Origin: Methanobrevibacter sp.
GTDB lineage: Archaea > Methanobacteriota > Methanobacteria > Methanobacteriales > Methanobacteriaceae
Reading direction: 5' to 3'
Assembly: GCF_017447225.1 (NCBI RefSeq)
Contig: NZ_JAFSNZ010000023.1
Span: 1 to 49,504 of the forward strand
Length of the DNA stretch: 49,504 nucleotides
Shown here: positions 18,890 to 28,019 of the stretch, piece after piece
Numbering within the stretch: the first letter of the stretch is position 1
Layout: every line of letters starts with the position of its first letter
Position numbers and translations under genes: made by a program
Notes under the pieces: generated by a model
What the model saw: the letters and a program-made list of their open reading frames with translations, nothing else
What the model was told of the DNA's origin: nothing
Databases searched by the model: none

Positions 18890-20908
18890 CTATGCAAATC
18901 CAGCTAAAGCACCAATATTGAATATCAAGAATGAAACAATATATGCAGTTACTAAAGTGATAGCACACATGGTTAATGCCCATTTGTAACTGTTGGTTTC
19001 CTGTTTGATTGCACCGATAGCTGCGAAACATGGAGTGTATAATAATGTAAATGCCATGAATGAGAATGCAGACAATGGAGTGAATGTTTCTTGTACTAAT
19101 GAAGTAATTCCATCTTCATCATCTTCTTCCATACCAGCTAAAGTACCGAAGGTTGCAACTACAACTTCTTTAGCAGCTAAACCAGCGATAATAGCTACAG
19201 CAGCTTGCCAGAATCCAAATCCTAATGGAGCGAATATTGGAGCAATTACATTACCGATCATACCTAAAACACTGTCAGCAGATCCGTATTCTACACCTAA
19301 TGGGAAGATACTTAAAGCCCATAATACGATTGAACAAGCAAGAATGATAGTACCTGCTTTTCTTAAGAATCCTTTTACTTTTTCCCAAGTGTGTAATAAT
19401 ACACCTTTTACGGATGGTACTTTATATGTTGGAAGTTCCATAACGAATGGAGTGGACATTCCTTTAAACATAGTTCTTTTAAGAATACCTGCAACAATAA
19501 GAGCAACTACAATACCTAATAAGTAGATTGCGAGTAAAACAGTACCTTCGTTTTCAGCAAAGAATGCTGCGGTAAAAATAGCATAAATTGGTAATCTTGC
19601 AGTACATGACATGAATGGAACAAGCATCATAGCAAGCATACGGTCCCCTTCATTTTCCATAGTTCTGGTAGCCATAATAGCAGGCACACCACAACCGAAT
19701 CCTAAAATCATAGGAATGAATGCTTTTCCGTGAAGACCCACTAATTTGTGCATAACTTTATCCAAAGTAAATGCAGCTCTTGCAAGGTAACCACAGTCTT
19801 CTAAAATACTTAAGAATAAGAACATTAGAATAATAATTGGCAAGAAAGTAAGAACTCCACCTACTCCTCCAATGATACCGTCACAGATAAAGGAAGCGAG
19901 GTATTCGTTAGGGATAAATGCAGCAACTGCTTCTGCAATCATACCGAATAATTCGTCAATCATATCTTGGAAAGGCGCTCCAATTGTAAATGTTAACTGG
20001 AACAATAGCCACATGATAACAATAAATATGATAGGTGCTAAAATTCTGTTTGTAACAATTTTATCAATTTTGTCAGTTGTTGTTTCTTTTTCAACAGCTG
20101 GTTTTTTAACAGCTTCAGCTACTAAACCGTCAATAAATGCATATCTTGCGTTTGCAATAACCTCTTCTGCACCTTCAGAGTAAATGTCAATAAGGTGTTT
20201 GCTGACTTTGTCAACTTCCATCATGATTTTGGAACTCATGCTGGATTGCTGAACTTTTTCTATAACAATTGAATCTTTTTCTAATAACTTAATTGCAGTC
20301 CAAACTGAAGGAACATCAAGTAAAGATTTATCCTGTTCTATAATTGATTGAAGATCACCCAGATGTTCTCTTAATTCATCACCATATGATAATTTAGCAC
20401 TAGAGTCAATAGGTTTTGCAGCAGCATTTTCAACGGTTGTTAATAATTCGTCAAAACCATCTTTGGTTTTCGCATTAACTTCCACTACTGGGAAACCTAA
20501 TAATTCACTCATTAATTTAATATCAATGATGTGATCTTTTTTCTTAGCAAAATCATTCATGTTGAGTGCCATTACTAAATTAGCACCTAATTCCATCATT
20601 TGAACTGTTAAGTACAAATTACGTTCCAAATTAGCCGCATCAACTACATTAATTATTACATCTGAGTCGTCATCTACAATGAAATCTCTTGAAACAATTT
20701 CTTCCATAGAATGAGCACTTAATGCATAATTTCCCGGTAAATCGACAACATCATATTCGTAGTCACCATGTTTGAAACTACCTTCTGCCCTTTCAACGGT
20801 TTTTCCAGGCCAGTTACCTACATGTTGGCGCATACCAGTTAATTGATTGAATACTGTAGTTTTACCCACGTTTGGGTTACCAGCTAATCCTACAATTAAT
20901 TCTTTCAT
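18890..20908 (-). CDS. feoB: Ferrous iron transporter B (GTPase)
   Basis: About 672 residues. The N-terminal G domain has [16 protein letters not shown] (G1), [10 protein letters not shown] (G3) and LNMND (G4), followed by a GDI-like spacer. The membrane part has two Gate regions: [21 protein letters not shown] with [14 protein letters not shown], and the later [15 protein letters not shown]. It imports Fe2+ across the membrane. I prefer ATG 20908 ([11 protein letters not shown]), preceded by GGAGAATGGTTA, over the in-frame ATG at 20923. The iron box at 21039-21052 lies between the TATA element and the likely transcript start. Confidence 0.95.
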   Translation of the reverse strand: MKELIVGLAGNPNVGKTTVFNQLTGMRQHVGNWPGKTVERAEGSFKHGDYEYDVVDLPGNYALSAHSMEEIVSRDFIVDDDSDVIINVVDAANLERNLYLTVQMMELGANLVMALNMNDFAKKKDHIIDIKLMSELLGFPVVEVNAKTKDGFDELLTTVENAAAKPIDSSAKLSYGDELREHLGDLQSIIEQDKSLLDVPSVWTAIKLLEKDSIVIEKVQQSSMSSKIMMEVDKVSKHLIDIYSEGAEEVIANARYAFIDGLVAEAVKKPAVEKETTTDKIDKIVTNRILAPIIFIVIMWLLFQLTFTIGAPFQDMIDELFGMIAEAVAAFIPNEYLASFICDGIIGGVGGVLTFLPIIILMFLFLSILEDCGYLARAAFTLDKVMHKLVGLHGKAFIPMILGFGCGVPAIMATRTMENEGDRMLAMMLVPFMSCTARLPIYAIFTAAFFAENEGTVLLAIYLLGIVVALIVAGILKRTMFKGMSTPFVMELPTYKVPSVKGVLLHTWEKVKGFLRKAGTIILACSIVLWALSIFPLGVEYGSADSVLGMIGNVIAPIFAPLGFGFWQAAVAIIAGLAAKEVVVATFGTLAGMEEDDEDGITSLVQETFTPLSAFSFMAFTLLYTPCFAAIGAIKQETNSYKWALTMCAITLVTAYIVSFLIFNIGALAGFA

Positions 20909-21038
20909 TAACCATTCTCCCATTTTTATTGAATTAAATAGAGAAAATTTATTAAGATACAGAGATCTTAATAAACATCACCCTTTTTTGAAAAAAATCA
21001 TCTTAGTTTAAGTTTCTACCAACTTCAAAATTCAAAGA

Positions 21039-21104
21039 TTAGGCTAACCTAAACATATTATAAAGTTTTATTTTTATTCTATTTAAATGTTTAGGCATAC
21101 CAAA
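21039..21104 (-). promoter_or_regulatory. feoB promoter with two iron boxes
   Basis: On the minus strand TTTATAATATG (about 21054-21065) serves as TATA. The perfect palindrome TTAGGTTAGCCTAA (21039-21052) starts right after it and covers the expected transcript start. A second, weaker box TTTGGTATGCCTAA (21091-21104) lies upstream. The sequence closely fits the DtxR/IdeR/MDR1-type consensus. The resulting feoB leader is about 120 bases. Confidence 0.75.
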
Positions 21105-21117
21105 ACAAAATTAATAT

Positions 21118-21150
21118 TTAGGTATGCCTAAAAAAATAGGAAATTTTATA
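21118..21150 (+). promoter_or_regulatory. Rightward promoter P2 with iron box
   Basis: A perfect palindrome TTAGGTATGCCTAA (21118-21131) is followed after 11 bases by TTTTATAAG (about 21143-21151). It reads away from feoB toward no protein-coding gene for over 400 bases. The expected start is near 21170. Confidence 0.6.
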
Positions 21151-21169
21151 AGTAAATACATAGTATATA

Positions 21170-21285
21170 TTAATCAAGGTAATGAACTTACCAAAAAAAT
21201 ATACACTCCAAAGATTTTAAAAAATCCATATATTTTTCCTCAAGAAAGAAGTTTGATCCCACATTAAACTTCTTTAACTTTTTTT
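21170..21285 (+). ncRNA. Candidate iron-regulated small RNA
   Basis: About 115 bases downstream of P2. It begins near a small hairpin GGTAA-TGAAC-TTACC (21178-21192), passes an AT-rich single-stranded stretch and ends with a perfect 10-bp stem AAAGAAGTTT / AAACTTCTTT (21245-21254 and 21266-21275) around an 11-base loop, then a seven-T run (21279-21285). That end looks like a factor-independent terminator. A 12-codon frame from ATG 21183 is not convincing as a gene. No match to a named RNA family is claimed; no RNA data were available. Confidence 0.45.
21245..21285 (+). terminator. Terminator-like hairpin with T-run
   Basis: Perfect 10-bp stem, 11-base loop (GATCCCACATT), then AAC and seven T. 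It stops just before the next iron box (21291) and so divides the region into two transcription units. Confidence 0.6.
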
Positions 21286-21290
21286 AAAAT

Positions 21291-21373
21291 TTAGGTTTAC
21301 CTAAAAAAATGAAAAGCTTTATATATAATAACAAACTACATTATAACTAGTGATGAAAATTAGGTACGCCTAA
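21291..21373 (+). promoter_or_regulatory. Rightward promoter P3 between two iron boxes
   Basis: TTAGGTTTACCTAA (21291-21304) lies upstream and TTAGGTACGCCTAA (21360-21373) downstream of the strong TATA element TTTATATATAATA (21318-21330). The second box covers about +14 to +28 of the predicted transcript. This sandwich is the same logic as at feoA and feoB. Confidence 0.65.
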
Positions 21374-21530
21374 ATATCTAATTTGATATTACTAATGTGT
21401 TGTTGTTTAAAACGACATTACTACACTCCGATTGTTATTAAATTAGTTTAACTCTCTTTTCTAATTTAATAAAAAACATATAACTACTCTCACGAAATTA
21501 AATATGTCTAACATATTTAATTTCACCTAT
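21346..21530 (+). ncRNA. Candidate second structured RNA or long leader
   Basis: Downstream of P3 no protein frame is evident for 250 bases. The stretch can form three stems: GTTGTTT/AAACGAC (about 21403-21417), ATTAAATTAG/CTAATTTAAT (21437-21446 with 21461-21470) and the perfect 13-bp GAAATTAAATATG/CATATTTAATTTC (21494-21506 with 21512-21524). It could be an RNA ending near 21535 or the leader of the small cysteine peptide at 21608. Only structure and promoter support it. Confidence 0.35.
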
Positions 21531-21540
21531 TTACTAATTT

Positions 21541-21566
21541 TTAGTTACACCAAAATTTTTATATAA
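21541..21566 (+). promoter_or_regulatory. Promoter of the 37-residue peptide gene with weak iron box
   Basis: TTAGTTACACCAAA (21541-21554), a degenerate form of the iron box very like the one at 18807, abuts the TATA element TTTTTATATAATG (21556-21567). The expected start is near 21583, leaving a 25-base leader with the GGTGATTTAA ribosome site. Confidence 0.5.
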
Positions 21567-21607
21567 TGAAAAATCAGAATATAATAATTAAAAGATAGGT
21601 GATTTAA

Positions 21608-21721
21608 ATGGCGACAAAAAATAAACCAAAATGCTGTGAATCCGCAGCAAATGAGACAAATACTGTAAAAAGAATTTTTAAAAAAATCTGGACATTTTTC
21701 TTTGGATGTAATTGTCATTAA
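21608..21721 (+). CDS. 37-residue cysteine-rich peptide next to feoB
   Basis: Starts MATKNKPKCCESAANET, then a basic amphipathic/hydrophobic stretch VKRIFKKIWTFFFG (20-33), and ends CNCH. The pairs CC (9-10) and CxCH (34-37) could bind a metal, and the central helix could lie on or in the membrane. A good ribosome site (AGGTGATTTAA) and its own promoter with an iron-box-like site support it. It resembles in idea the small FeoB-associated Cys-rich proteins and FeoC, but I see no clear homology. Confidence 0.6.
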   Translation: MATKNKPKCCESAANETNTVKRIFKKIWTFFFGCNCH

Positions 21722-21857
21722 CTAATACAATACACCCAACTATTTTTTTATTAAAAACACCCTAACCTCACAAAAATCCTTTTAATTCATTAAAAAAAGC
21801 CAATTTTTAAATAATAATAAATGAATAAATTTTATTAAATATCAAATTGTGTAGGTA

Positions 21858-22580
21858 ATGGACATGGATAGGAGAAAAAAAATAATTATTGCAATAATTA
21901 TCGTTATCCTAATAGGAATAATAACAATTATTGCAGGAGCTCTTTTTATCAATAATGGGGGAGACTTATCTTCAGGTGAAAGCCACATTTTAGTCTGTGC
22001 AATAGATGAAAGTGAAAAACGACCTGGAATGGGTGCTTGTGACATGGCATTCATTGTTTATATGAAAGACGGAGAAATACAAAATTATACTGCAATTTAT
22101 CCGCATGGAATGACACATCCAAATGCATCAGAACCATTAGAGGCACAGGCCCAGGGAGCGGGATCAAAATTATTACTGCATGATTCGTTCTGGTATAAAG
22201 ACAATGAAGAATCAATGAAATTCGCTAAAGAAATCGTAGAATATCAGACCCAGATACCAATTGATGCTGTTGTAGCAATCAATAGCGAAGGATTGGATGC
22301 GATACTTGATGTCGCATCACCATTAAATATTAACGGGACATATGTTAATGCTAGCGGTATTGACATTATCCGTGAAGAACAGTCAAGCGGTGGAGAGTCA
22401 AGAGGAGATGCTGTTATAGATATTGTAAGGGCAGCTGCCGAATCTGCAACTAACCCTGATAAGAAAACAGCAATGGTTAATGTGGCTCTTGAACAATATT
22501 CAAAAGGAAATATTGTGATGACCCCACAAGGATCATTTATCGGACTTTTAGCATCAAAAGGTATTGAAAACATATTATAA
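21858..22580 (+). CDS. DUF4012-type exported protein
   Basis: 240 residues. A membrane anchor covers residues 8-30, followed by an external domain. Landmarks are ILVCAIDESEKRPGMGACDMAFIVYMKDG near 44, YPHGMTHPNASEPLEAQ near 81, LLHDSFWYKDNEESMKFA near 105 and IIREEQSSGGESRGDAV near 174. This pattern fits DUF4012 proteins, distantly related to LytR-CpsA-Psr wall-polymer ligases, so a role in attaching glycans to the envelope is possible but unproven. Start may be ATG 21858 or 21864. The gene is convergent with the Tad-like pair. Confidence 0.75.
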   Translation: MDMDRRKKIIIAIIIVILIGIITIIAGALFINNGGDLSSGESHILVCAIDESEKRPGMGACDMAFIVYMKDGEIQNYTAIYPHGMTHPNASEPLEAQAQGAGSKLLLHDSFWYKDNEESMKFAKEIVEYQTQIPIDAVVAINSEGLDAILDVASPLNINGTYVNASGIDIIREEQSSGGESRGDAVIDIVRAAAESATNPDKKTAMVNVALEQYSKGNIVMTPQGSFIGLLASKGIENIL

Positions 22581-22585
22581 CAAAA

Positions 22586-22623
22586 AACCTAATTTAATAG
22601 ATTTTTCTATTAAATTTTAGGTT
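22586..22623. terminator. Hairpin between convergent genes
   Basis: AACCTAATTTAATAG (22586-22600) can pair with CTATTAAATTTTAGGTT (22607-22623), leaving a two-base bulge, with A- and T-runs on both sides. It overlaps the last codons of the tadC-like gene and could stop transcription from both directions. Confidence 0.5.
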
Positions 22624-23512
22624 CTAATTTTTTTATTAAAACACCCATAAATACCACAATCATCGGGAAAAGACCAACATACATGACCATTACAATATTA
22701 GAAGGCAATATATCGCCCATTACAGTAGATGCTGCCATCAGCATTATCAGCAATATGACCGGAGCCAGAATAGCAATGAATGTATAAATCAGTATGAATG
22801 AATTCAGTCTCTGAGAATAATCTTTCAGTTTTACATGCATGTCAAATGAAATGTCTGCCGCAATAATTTCCAGGCTATTAGCCAGATTACCTCCAACACG
22901 CAATGTTCCGACAATCTGCTGAACACATCTAGAAAGACCTTCGGAATCAACACGGTCAGACATTTCCATAAGAGCATTTTCAGTTGACTGACCATAACGG
23001 ACTTCCTCCAAAACTCTCGTCAATTCATCCGAAAATGAACCATAATCTGCATTAGCAACAGTCATTAATGTATCGTGCAGTCCTTTTCCGGACTTTAATT
23101 CTATACCCATATGACGCAAAGCGTAAGGCAATTCCTGATTCAAATCAGTGTAAATCCTTTTCTGTTTGATTTGAGGATAAATCACTAGAAAAAGATAGAA
23201 CATCACCATCATTATAAGAAAGATTGCTGAAATTTCAAAACCCAAAATTAGGAATAATCCAAGAGATATTACAATTAGAAGAATAATGCCTGTCCTTGAT
23301 GAAAAATTCTCAATGAAAAATCTTCTAAATTCCTGAAACCTTTCATCATCTCTTTTTACATTTTCTGAAGGATTGAAATTAAACATATTGGATTCTACTT
23401 TTTCATTTGATTTGAATGATGGAAATTTGAAATTCATTATTAAATCATAAATTATGAAAAATAGATTTCCAACACCAATAAACAGTTTATCAAACATCAA
23501 ACCACTATCCAT
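22610..23512 (-). CDS. Tad/type II secretion F-domain membrane protein
   Basis: 300 residues. Helices lie near residues 8-27 and 75-115. A GspF-like cytoplasmic domain follows (about 115-225), with [27 protein letters not shown] and [16 protein letters not shown] typical of the family, and two C-terminal helices. It is the platform protein that works with the ATPase encoded just upstream to assemble pilus-like filaments. Only one F-domain protein is present, unlike bacterial TadB/TadC pairs. The ATG overlaps the ATPase stop. Confidence 0.82.
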   Translation of the reverse strand: MDSGLMFDKLFIGVGNLFFIIYDLIMNFKFPSFKSNEKVESNMFNFNPSENVKRDDERFQEFRRFFIENFSSRTGIILLIVISLGLFLILGFEISAIFLIMMVMFYLFLVIYPQIKQKRIYTDLNQELPYALRHMGIELKSGKGLHDTLMTVANADYGSFSDELTRVLEEVRYGQSTENALMEMSDRVDSEGLSRCVQQIVGTLRVGGNLANSLEIIAADISFDMHVKLKDYSQRLNSFILIYTFIAILAPVILLIMLMAASTVMGDILPSNIVMVMYVGLFPMIVVFMGVLIKKLEPKI

Positions 23513-24938
23513 TTAGAATTATTTGATTCAGCACCTTTTGGGGATTGGAATAATATGATTCAATCACCGCATTAACCGCACTGACTGATCTGATATTGTT
23601 ATTTAGCATGTGTTCCAGCACAAGCTGTCGATTGCCAATTTCCTTATATAAATCATTTAATGTCCTACCACTTAATTTGGCTATTTCAGATAATGTTCTT
23701 GAAGCAATGCTTACATTTTCAATCTTATCGGTTTCAGGATTCCATTCAAATATCTTATTTAACTGGACAGTGCCCTCCTCAATACCAACAACCTCTGCAA
23801 CTTCACTGATGCGCCTATAAGAGACACCATCGGGCTTATATATCCTATTTTGCATTACGATAAAATCAATAGCTGTAATCATTATTTCAGGAACTGACAT
23901 CGGTTCATTGGTCAGTCTGGTTATGGTTTCTCTTGCATCATTTGAGTGCAAAGTTCCAAAGCCAGAATGACCTGTGTTTAATGCAGTAAATAATGTAATG
24001 GCTTCATCAGCCCTAACTTCGCCAACAATTATCCTGTCCGGCCTTTGCCTAAGTGAATTTTTAACCAGATCATTCATCGTAAGTTCACCGCGATTTTCCG
24101 TGTTTGATGGTCTTGTCTCCATTCTGATGACATGTTCATGAGGAATTTGCAGTTCCAAAGTATCCTCTATTGTTATGATTCTTTCTTTGGGGTTGATTAA
24201 TGATGTTAATGCATTCAATGTCGTTGTTTTGCCCGAACTTGTTCCTCCGGAAATTATTGCATTAGCAGATTTGACACCCAAACCGTCAAAGCATAACCAG
24301 AAGAATGCCGCCAGCTCTACAGAAATGGTCTTATAATTAATCAAATCAATAATTGTGAAGGGATCTTTTTTGAATTTACGGATGGTTAGGGAAGGACCAT
24401 CAGCAGATACCGGAGGAATGGTTGCATTGATTCTTGAGCCATCCATCAATCTGCCGTCAAGAATTGGAGATTCCTGATCGATTCTCCTATTGATTTGCCT
24501 TGCCATCAGGTCAATCAGGTCAGTTAATTCCTCCTCGTTTTTATAAACAATATTTGTTTTCATCATCCCATACTTTCTGTGATAGACAAAAACCGGCTTA
24601 TTTATTCCGATAATCATTATCTCCTCCAAATCATCATCATGAATCAGCGGATCAATTTGGCCATAACCTACAATATCCTGCAATAGCTTTCGGGACAAGG
24701 AATCAATATAATCCCTGGAAATATTTCCTGATTCAAAGGACAGTCTTGTGAATAAAAAATTTTTGATATCGTTGAATAATTTAGCTTCATTTAACTGAAA
24801 GTCCTGGCCACTGGATATTGCCAAATCAACAAGGTTTTCTCGAATTTCCGCTAAAAGCACCTTTTCTTCAGGAGTATACTTCTGTTTGAATACTTCATAT
24901 ATTGGAATTGAGCTATTACTGTCTTTTAATATGTTCAT
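23505..24938 (-). CDS. CpaF/TadA-type secretion ATPase
   Basis: About 477 residues. The N-domain carries [22 protein letters not shown] near 90, typical of CpaF. Walker A is [16 protein letters not shown] near 233, the Asp box [15 protein letters not shown] near 258 and the Walker B region [16 protein letters not shown] near 304. It is a hexameric ATPase powering a type IV-like pilus or secretion machine. GTG 24947 lies in the ribosome site GGTGATA, so ATG 24938 is preferred. No pilin or prepilin peptidase gene is near, so the substrate must be encoded elsewhere. Confidence 0.87.
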   Translation of the reverse strand: MNILKDSNSSIPIYEVFKQKYTPEEKVLLAEIRENLVDLAISSGQDFQLNEAKLFNDIKNFLFTRLSFESGNISRDYIDSLSRKLLQDIVGYGQIDPLIHDDDLEEIMIIGINKPVFVYHRKYGMMKTNIVYKNEEELTDLIDLMARQINRRIDQESPILDGRLMDGSRINATIPPVSADGPSLTIRKFKKDPFTIIDLINYKTISVELAAFFWLCFDGLGVKSANAIISGGTSSGKTTTLNALTSLINPKERIITIEDTLELQIPHEHVIRMETRPSNTENRGELTMNDLVKNSLRQRPDRIIVGEVRADEAITLFTALNTGHSGFGTLHSNDARETITRLTNEPMSVPEIMITAIDFIVMQNRIYKPDGVSYRRISEVAEVVGIEEGTVQLNKIFEWNPETDKIENVSIASRTLSEIAKLSGRTLNDLYKEIGNRQLVLEHMLNNNIRSVSAVNAVIESYYSNPQKVLNQIILNG

Positions 24939-24973
24939 TATTATCACCTTTTTACAAAATTTTTCGTAAGAAT

Positions 24974-24988
24974 AGTATTTGTAATACT
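24974..24988. promoter_or_regulatory. Palindrome between the ATPase and methyltransferase genes
   Basis: AGTATT-TGT-AATACT is a perfect 6-3-6 inverted repeat in the 110-base divergent spacer. Its half-sites resemble those of the cbiM operator array (GTATTAC/GTAATAC). No regulator is identified. Confidence 0.4.
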
Positions 24989-25048
24989 TATTAATAAATT
25001 TTTATTACGAGTGAAATTATAATTATAAAGTCAAATCAATATTAAAAT

Positions 25049-25987
25049 ATGAGTAGAAAATGCAGTTGTGGTGAAAATTGTATAACGACTTTTGGAAATT
25101 TAGATGAAAAAATCGAAAAATTAAACGAATGCAGTAACTGCGAAGACATTCAAATAAAAAAATTCAGCCCGTTAAAAGATTTAATCGATTTGGAAATCCT
25201 TGATGGAAATTATAAAAAATGCAGTTGCGGAAAAAGACCGTTGGATATAGTAATGAGCCATATTCTAAAGATAATGATTGAGGAAGAAATAGTGCCTGAG
25301 AATGCTACATTAAGAAGAAACAGCCCTGTGCCGTTAAGTGAATTCTATTACAGCAGTTTAAACCCACAATTTATTAACGAATCCGCATTAATACTACTCC
25401 ACCCAGAGTTTACAGATAAAGTTGCATCACGATTAATTGAAGAAGTACCTGAAGTTAAAGGAGTTCTCAAAGGAAGTCCTCAGGAAACTGTAGGGCAGCT
25501 AAACAGAAACAGCCCCATTAACCATTTCGAATTATTAGCTGGTTGTGACATGCAGACAAATGTTATGAGAACACTGATAAACGACAAGATAATAATCAAC
25601 AAGAATCAGAGCAAACACCACATAGAGGTTGCAACAACCACAGAAGGAAAACTAATCAAACTGCACAACTATCTGAGAAATAATGAAATCAAAAAAGGAA
25701 CTGCAATCGATGCAATGTGCGGAAGTGGCGCAATAGGAATATACCTGTTGAAATATGGCTTTGAAAAGGTAATATTCAATGACATTTATCCTCAGGCTAT
25801 TGAAAACTTAAAAGAAAATCTGGAAGTTAATGGAATTGATGAAAACTATGAGATATATAATGAAGCTTTTGAAGACTTGAAAACTCAAAAAGTTGATTTA
25901 TGTGTGATAGATGCATTTCCAAGTGATGATGCTTCAGAGATAATAAAAAAAGCGGAACAAATTGCAGATAATGTGTTGATTATCTAA
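25049..25987 (+). CDS. Archaeal SAM-dependent methyltransferase
   Basis: 312 residues. The N-terminal 75 residues hold five or six cysteines in pairs (CSCGENC, CSNC, CSCGK), likely a metal site. The C-terminal Rossmann domain has motif I AIDAMCGSGAIGIYLL near 231 and an acidic strand end FNDIYPQAIENL near 251. The expected catalytic motif region is VIDAFPSDD rather than NPPY, so it is not an ordinary N6-adenine or Gln methyltransferase. The substrate is unknown; a tRNA/rRNA or small cofactor target is possible. No obvious ribosome site precedes the ATG; it may be leaderless. Confidence 0.65.
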   Translation: MSRKCSCGENCITTFGNLDEKIEKLNECSNCEDIQIKKFSPLKDLIDLEILDGNYKKCSCGKRPLDIVMSHILKIMIEEEIVPENATLRRNSPVPLSEFYYSSLNPQFINESALILLHPEFTDKVASRLIEEVPEVKGVLKGSPQETVGQLNRNSPINHFELLAGCDMQTNVMRTLINDKIIINKNQSKHHIEVATTTEGKLIKLHNYLRNNEIKKGTAIDAMCGSGAIGIYLLKYGFEKVIFNDIYPQAIENLKENLEVNGIDENYEIYNEAFEDLKTQKVDLCVIDAFPSDDASEIIKKAEQIADNVLII

Positions 25988-26022
25988 TCTTTGCTTAAAA
26001 AAATAAAAAAGAAGAAGTTATT

Positions 26023-26649
26023 TTAAAATAATCTTTCAGGATTATTTAGATAATCTTCCACATTTTCATAAAACAGCTTAAAATGCCATCCAAATATAAA
26101 CACATGACTGGCCGTTAGTGAAATAGGTATTTTTCCATCAACCATTTTTCCCCAACTAATCACAGGCATTATTTGATTGGAACTTGCAATAATATTTGTC
26201 ATTGAGTCGAAATCTATCCATGGAATGCAAGACAAGTTTGCTATTGGACATTCATCCCTTTTCATTGGTTCGACAATAAATTGATTTTCTTCAATGTTTG
26301 CCTTTTTATTTTCAACATAATTACTCCATTCATAAATATTTTCAAATTTGGATGGTGGAACTATTTCAATTTCACGAATTGTATGATCATTCTGCATTAT
26401 AGGGCTAACTGCATTTATATGTTCATATTCAATGACAGCATTATCTTTGATTCTTAATTTAAATTCAGGTATTTCATTAATTACCTCCAAAATACATGCT
26501 GTTGTTAAGTTAAAAAAAGGAATTTTTTCCTTTTTAGCCATTTCATAAGTTTTATCTACGTTAACCCGAACAGTCATTGAATAACGTGATGTTAAAAAAT
26601 CACTGAACGGCAATTCTTCAACTTTAATATCTGTAACTTTATAGTTCAT
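26023..26649 (-). CDS. Chloramphenicol acetyltransferase-like protein lacking the catalytic Asp
   Basis: 208 residues, right for a CAT trimer subunit. The fold markers SPIMQNDHT near 82 and LSCIPWIDFDSM near 139 match CAT. At the active-site motif, CAT has HHxxxDG; here it reads SHVFIFGWH (181-189). The catalytic second His aligns with His182, but the first His is Ser and the Asp is Phe186. This makes ordinary drug acetylation doubtful. It begins within the stop codon of the MATE gene (ATGA), so the two are coupled, suggesting a shared substrate or a detoxification pair. Confidence 0.75.
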   Translation of the reverse strand: MNYKVTDIKVEELPFSDFLTSRYSMTVRVNVDKTYEMAKKEKIPFFNLTTACILEVINEIPEFKLRIKDNAVIEYEHINAVSPIMQNDHTIREIEIVPPSKFENIYEWSNYVENKKANIEENQFIVEPMKRDECPIANLSCIPWIDFDSMTNIIASSNQIMPVISWGKMVDGKIPISLTASHVFIFGWHFKLFYENVEDYLNNPERLF

Positions 26650-28019
26650 GCTTTCACCATTTTCCCAAGATAATTATTTGCATATACAATAGCTATTAAT
26701 CCTCCAATTGTATATCCCAACAAAATTCCAAACCATACTCCAGTTATTCCCCATTTTAGAACTATTCCGAACAATATTGCAAATGCAGTCGCACATATTG
26801 CTTCTCTTATAACAGTAAATATTAAGGAATGTGTTCCTTTTCCAAGACCTTGGAATACATATGTAGATACAATACCGCCAGGAAAAACTATAAAGAACCA
26901 TGCAAAGATATGGAAAAATTCAACAGTAGGATTTAATAATCTTGAACTTGCACCATATGCGAATATGTATGATATTTGTGGTGCAAATGCTAAAAAGATT
27001 ACGAGTGCTATTATCCCAAGCAATGTTGCCAGTTTCATTGAATAATTATAAGCTATTTTCATATTTCTGAAATTCTTTGCACCATAATTTGCTGCTACAA
27101 TCGATATTAACGCTGTGGATATTGCCATCATAGGTTCAGTTGCTAAAGTAACCATTCTCCATCCATTTTCAAATACTGCAACAGAATCTGTATTTGAAAC
27201 TGCAAGAATGATGAGATGCATAATTGCAGTGATGCATGTTATGAAAATCATTTCACAAATTGATGGAATAGCTACTTTTAACATGTCTTTCATAATAAAA
27301 GATTCGTAATTGAAGTTAGATAAGGTCGGATTCAGAAAAGTGTCCTTTTTAATATAAATCCAATAAATAATTATTGTTAGAACTATGGCTAAAGACATTA
27401 TTGTTGACAAAGCTGCCCCAAACATTTTTAAATCCAACATGTAGATAAAAATAGGATCCAGCACCATGTTTAGTATCGCACATAGCACCATCACATACAT
27501 AGTTCTTTTTGTGTCACCTTCGGATCTTAAAAGCCCATACAATGCATTAGGCATTACAACAAAGAGGCTTGCAACAAAGTATATATGGCCATATTCAAGT
27601 GCATATCCAAGACTGTCTCCTCTCGCACCCATTAACATCAATAATTCTTTAGCAAATACTGAAAATATAATTGTGACGATGAGTGAAAAGATTAAAGACA
27701 ATATCACTCCATGAGCTGCGGAGTTATCTGATAGTTTATCGTTTTTCTCCCCAATGTATTTTGAAACAACTGATGTTATTCCAGCACCAATACTTGTTCC
27801 TATGCTTATGATTAAAAATTCTAGTGGTATTACAAATCCAACTGCTGCAAGCTGGTCTGCACCAAGTCCCGCTACCCAAAATGAATCAATGATATTATAT
27901 AATGAAATTACCATCATGGAAAGCATTAATGGTATAGATAATTTTAAAACTGCTTTCTTAGGGTTTCCCCTCAATAAATTTACTCCTTGTGTTTCATGTT
28001 TGTTAATAGAATCTCCCAT
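26646..28019 (-). CDS. MATE-family multidrug/sodium antiporter
   Basis: 457 residues with about 12 helices. MATE hallmarks are NPKKAVLKLSIPLMLSMM near 19, IIDSFWVAGLGADQLAAVGFVIPL near 44-67 and the repeat of this pattern in the second half (MLKVAIPSICEMIF near 246). It exports cationic or hydrophobic small molecules using an ion gradient. First gene of a two-gene unit with the CAT-like protein. The 200-base spacer upstream has a hairpin ACCAAAAA/TTTTTGGT near 28091-28117. Confidence 0.9.
   Translation of the reverse strand: MGDSINKHETQGVNLLRGNPKKAVLKLSIPLMLSMMVISLYNIIDSFWVAGLGADQLAAVGFVIPLEFLIISIGTSIGAGITSVVSKYIGEKNDKLSDNSAAHGVILSLIFSLIVTIIFSVFAKELLMLMGARGDSLGYALEYGHIYFVASLFVVMPNALYGLLRSEGDTKRTMYVMVLCAILNMVLDPIFIYMLDLKMFGAALSTIMSLAIVLTIIIYWIYIKKDTFLNPTLSNFNYESFIMKDMLKVAIPSICEMIFITCITAIMHLIILAVSNTDSVAVFENGWRMVTLATEPMMAISTALISIVAANYGAKNFRNMKIAYNYSMKLATLLGIIALVIFLAFAPQISYIFAYGASSRLLNPTVEFFHIFAWFFIVFPGGIVSTYVFQGLGKGTHSLIFTVIREAICATAFAILFGIVLKWGITGVWFGILLGYTIGGLIAIVYANNYLGKMVKA

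Noticed and set aside
18993-19526. 177-codon frame opposite feoB
   Set aside because: It is a shadow of feoB with no ribosome site and a biased Thr/Pro/Ala composition; feoB is certain.
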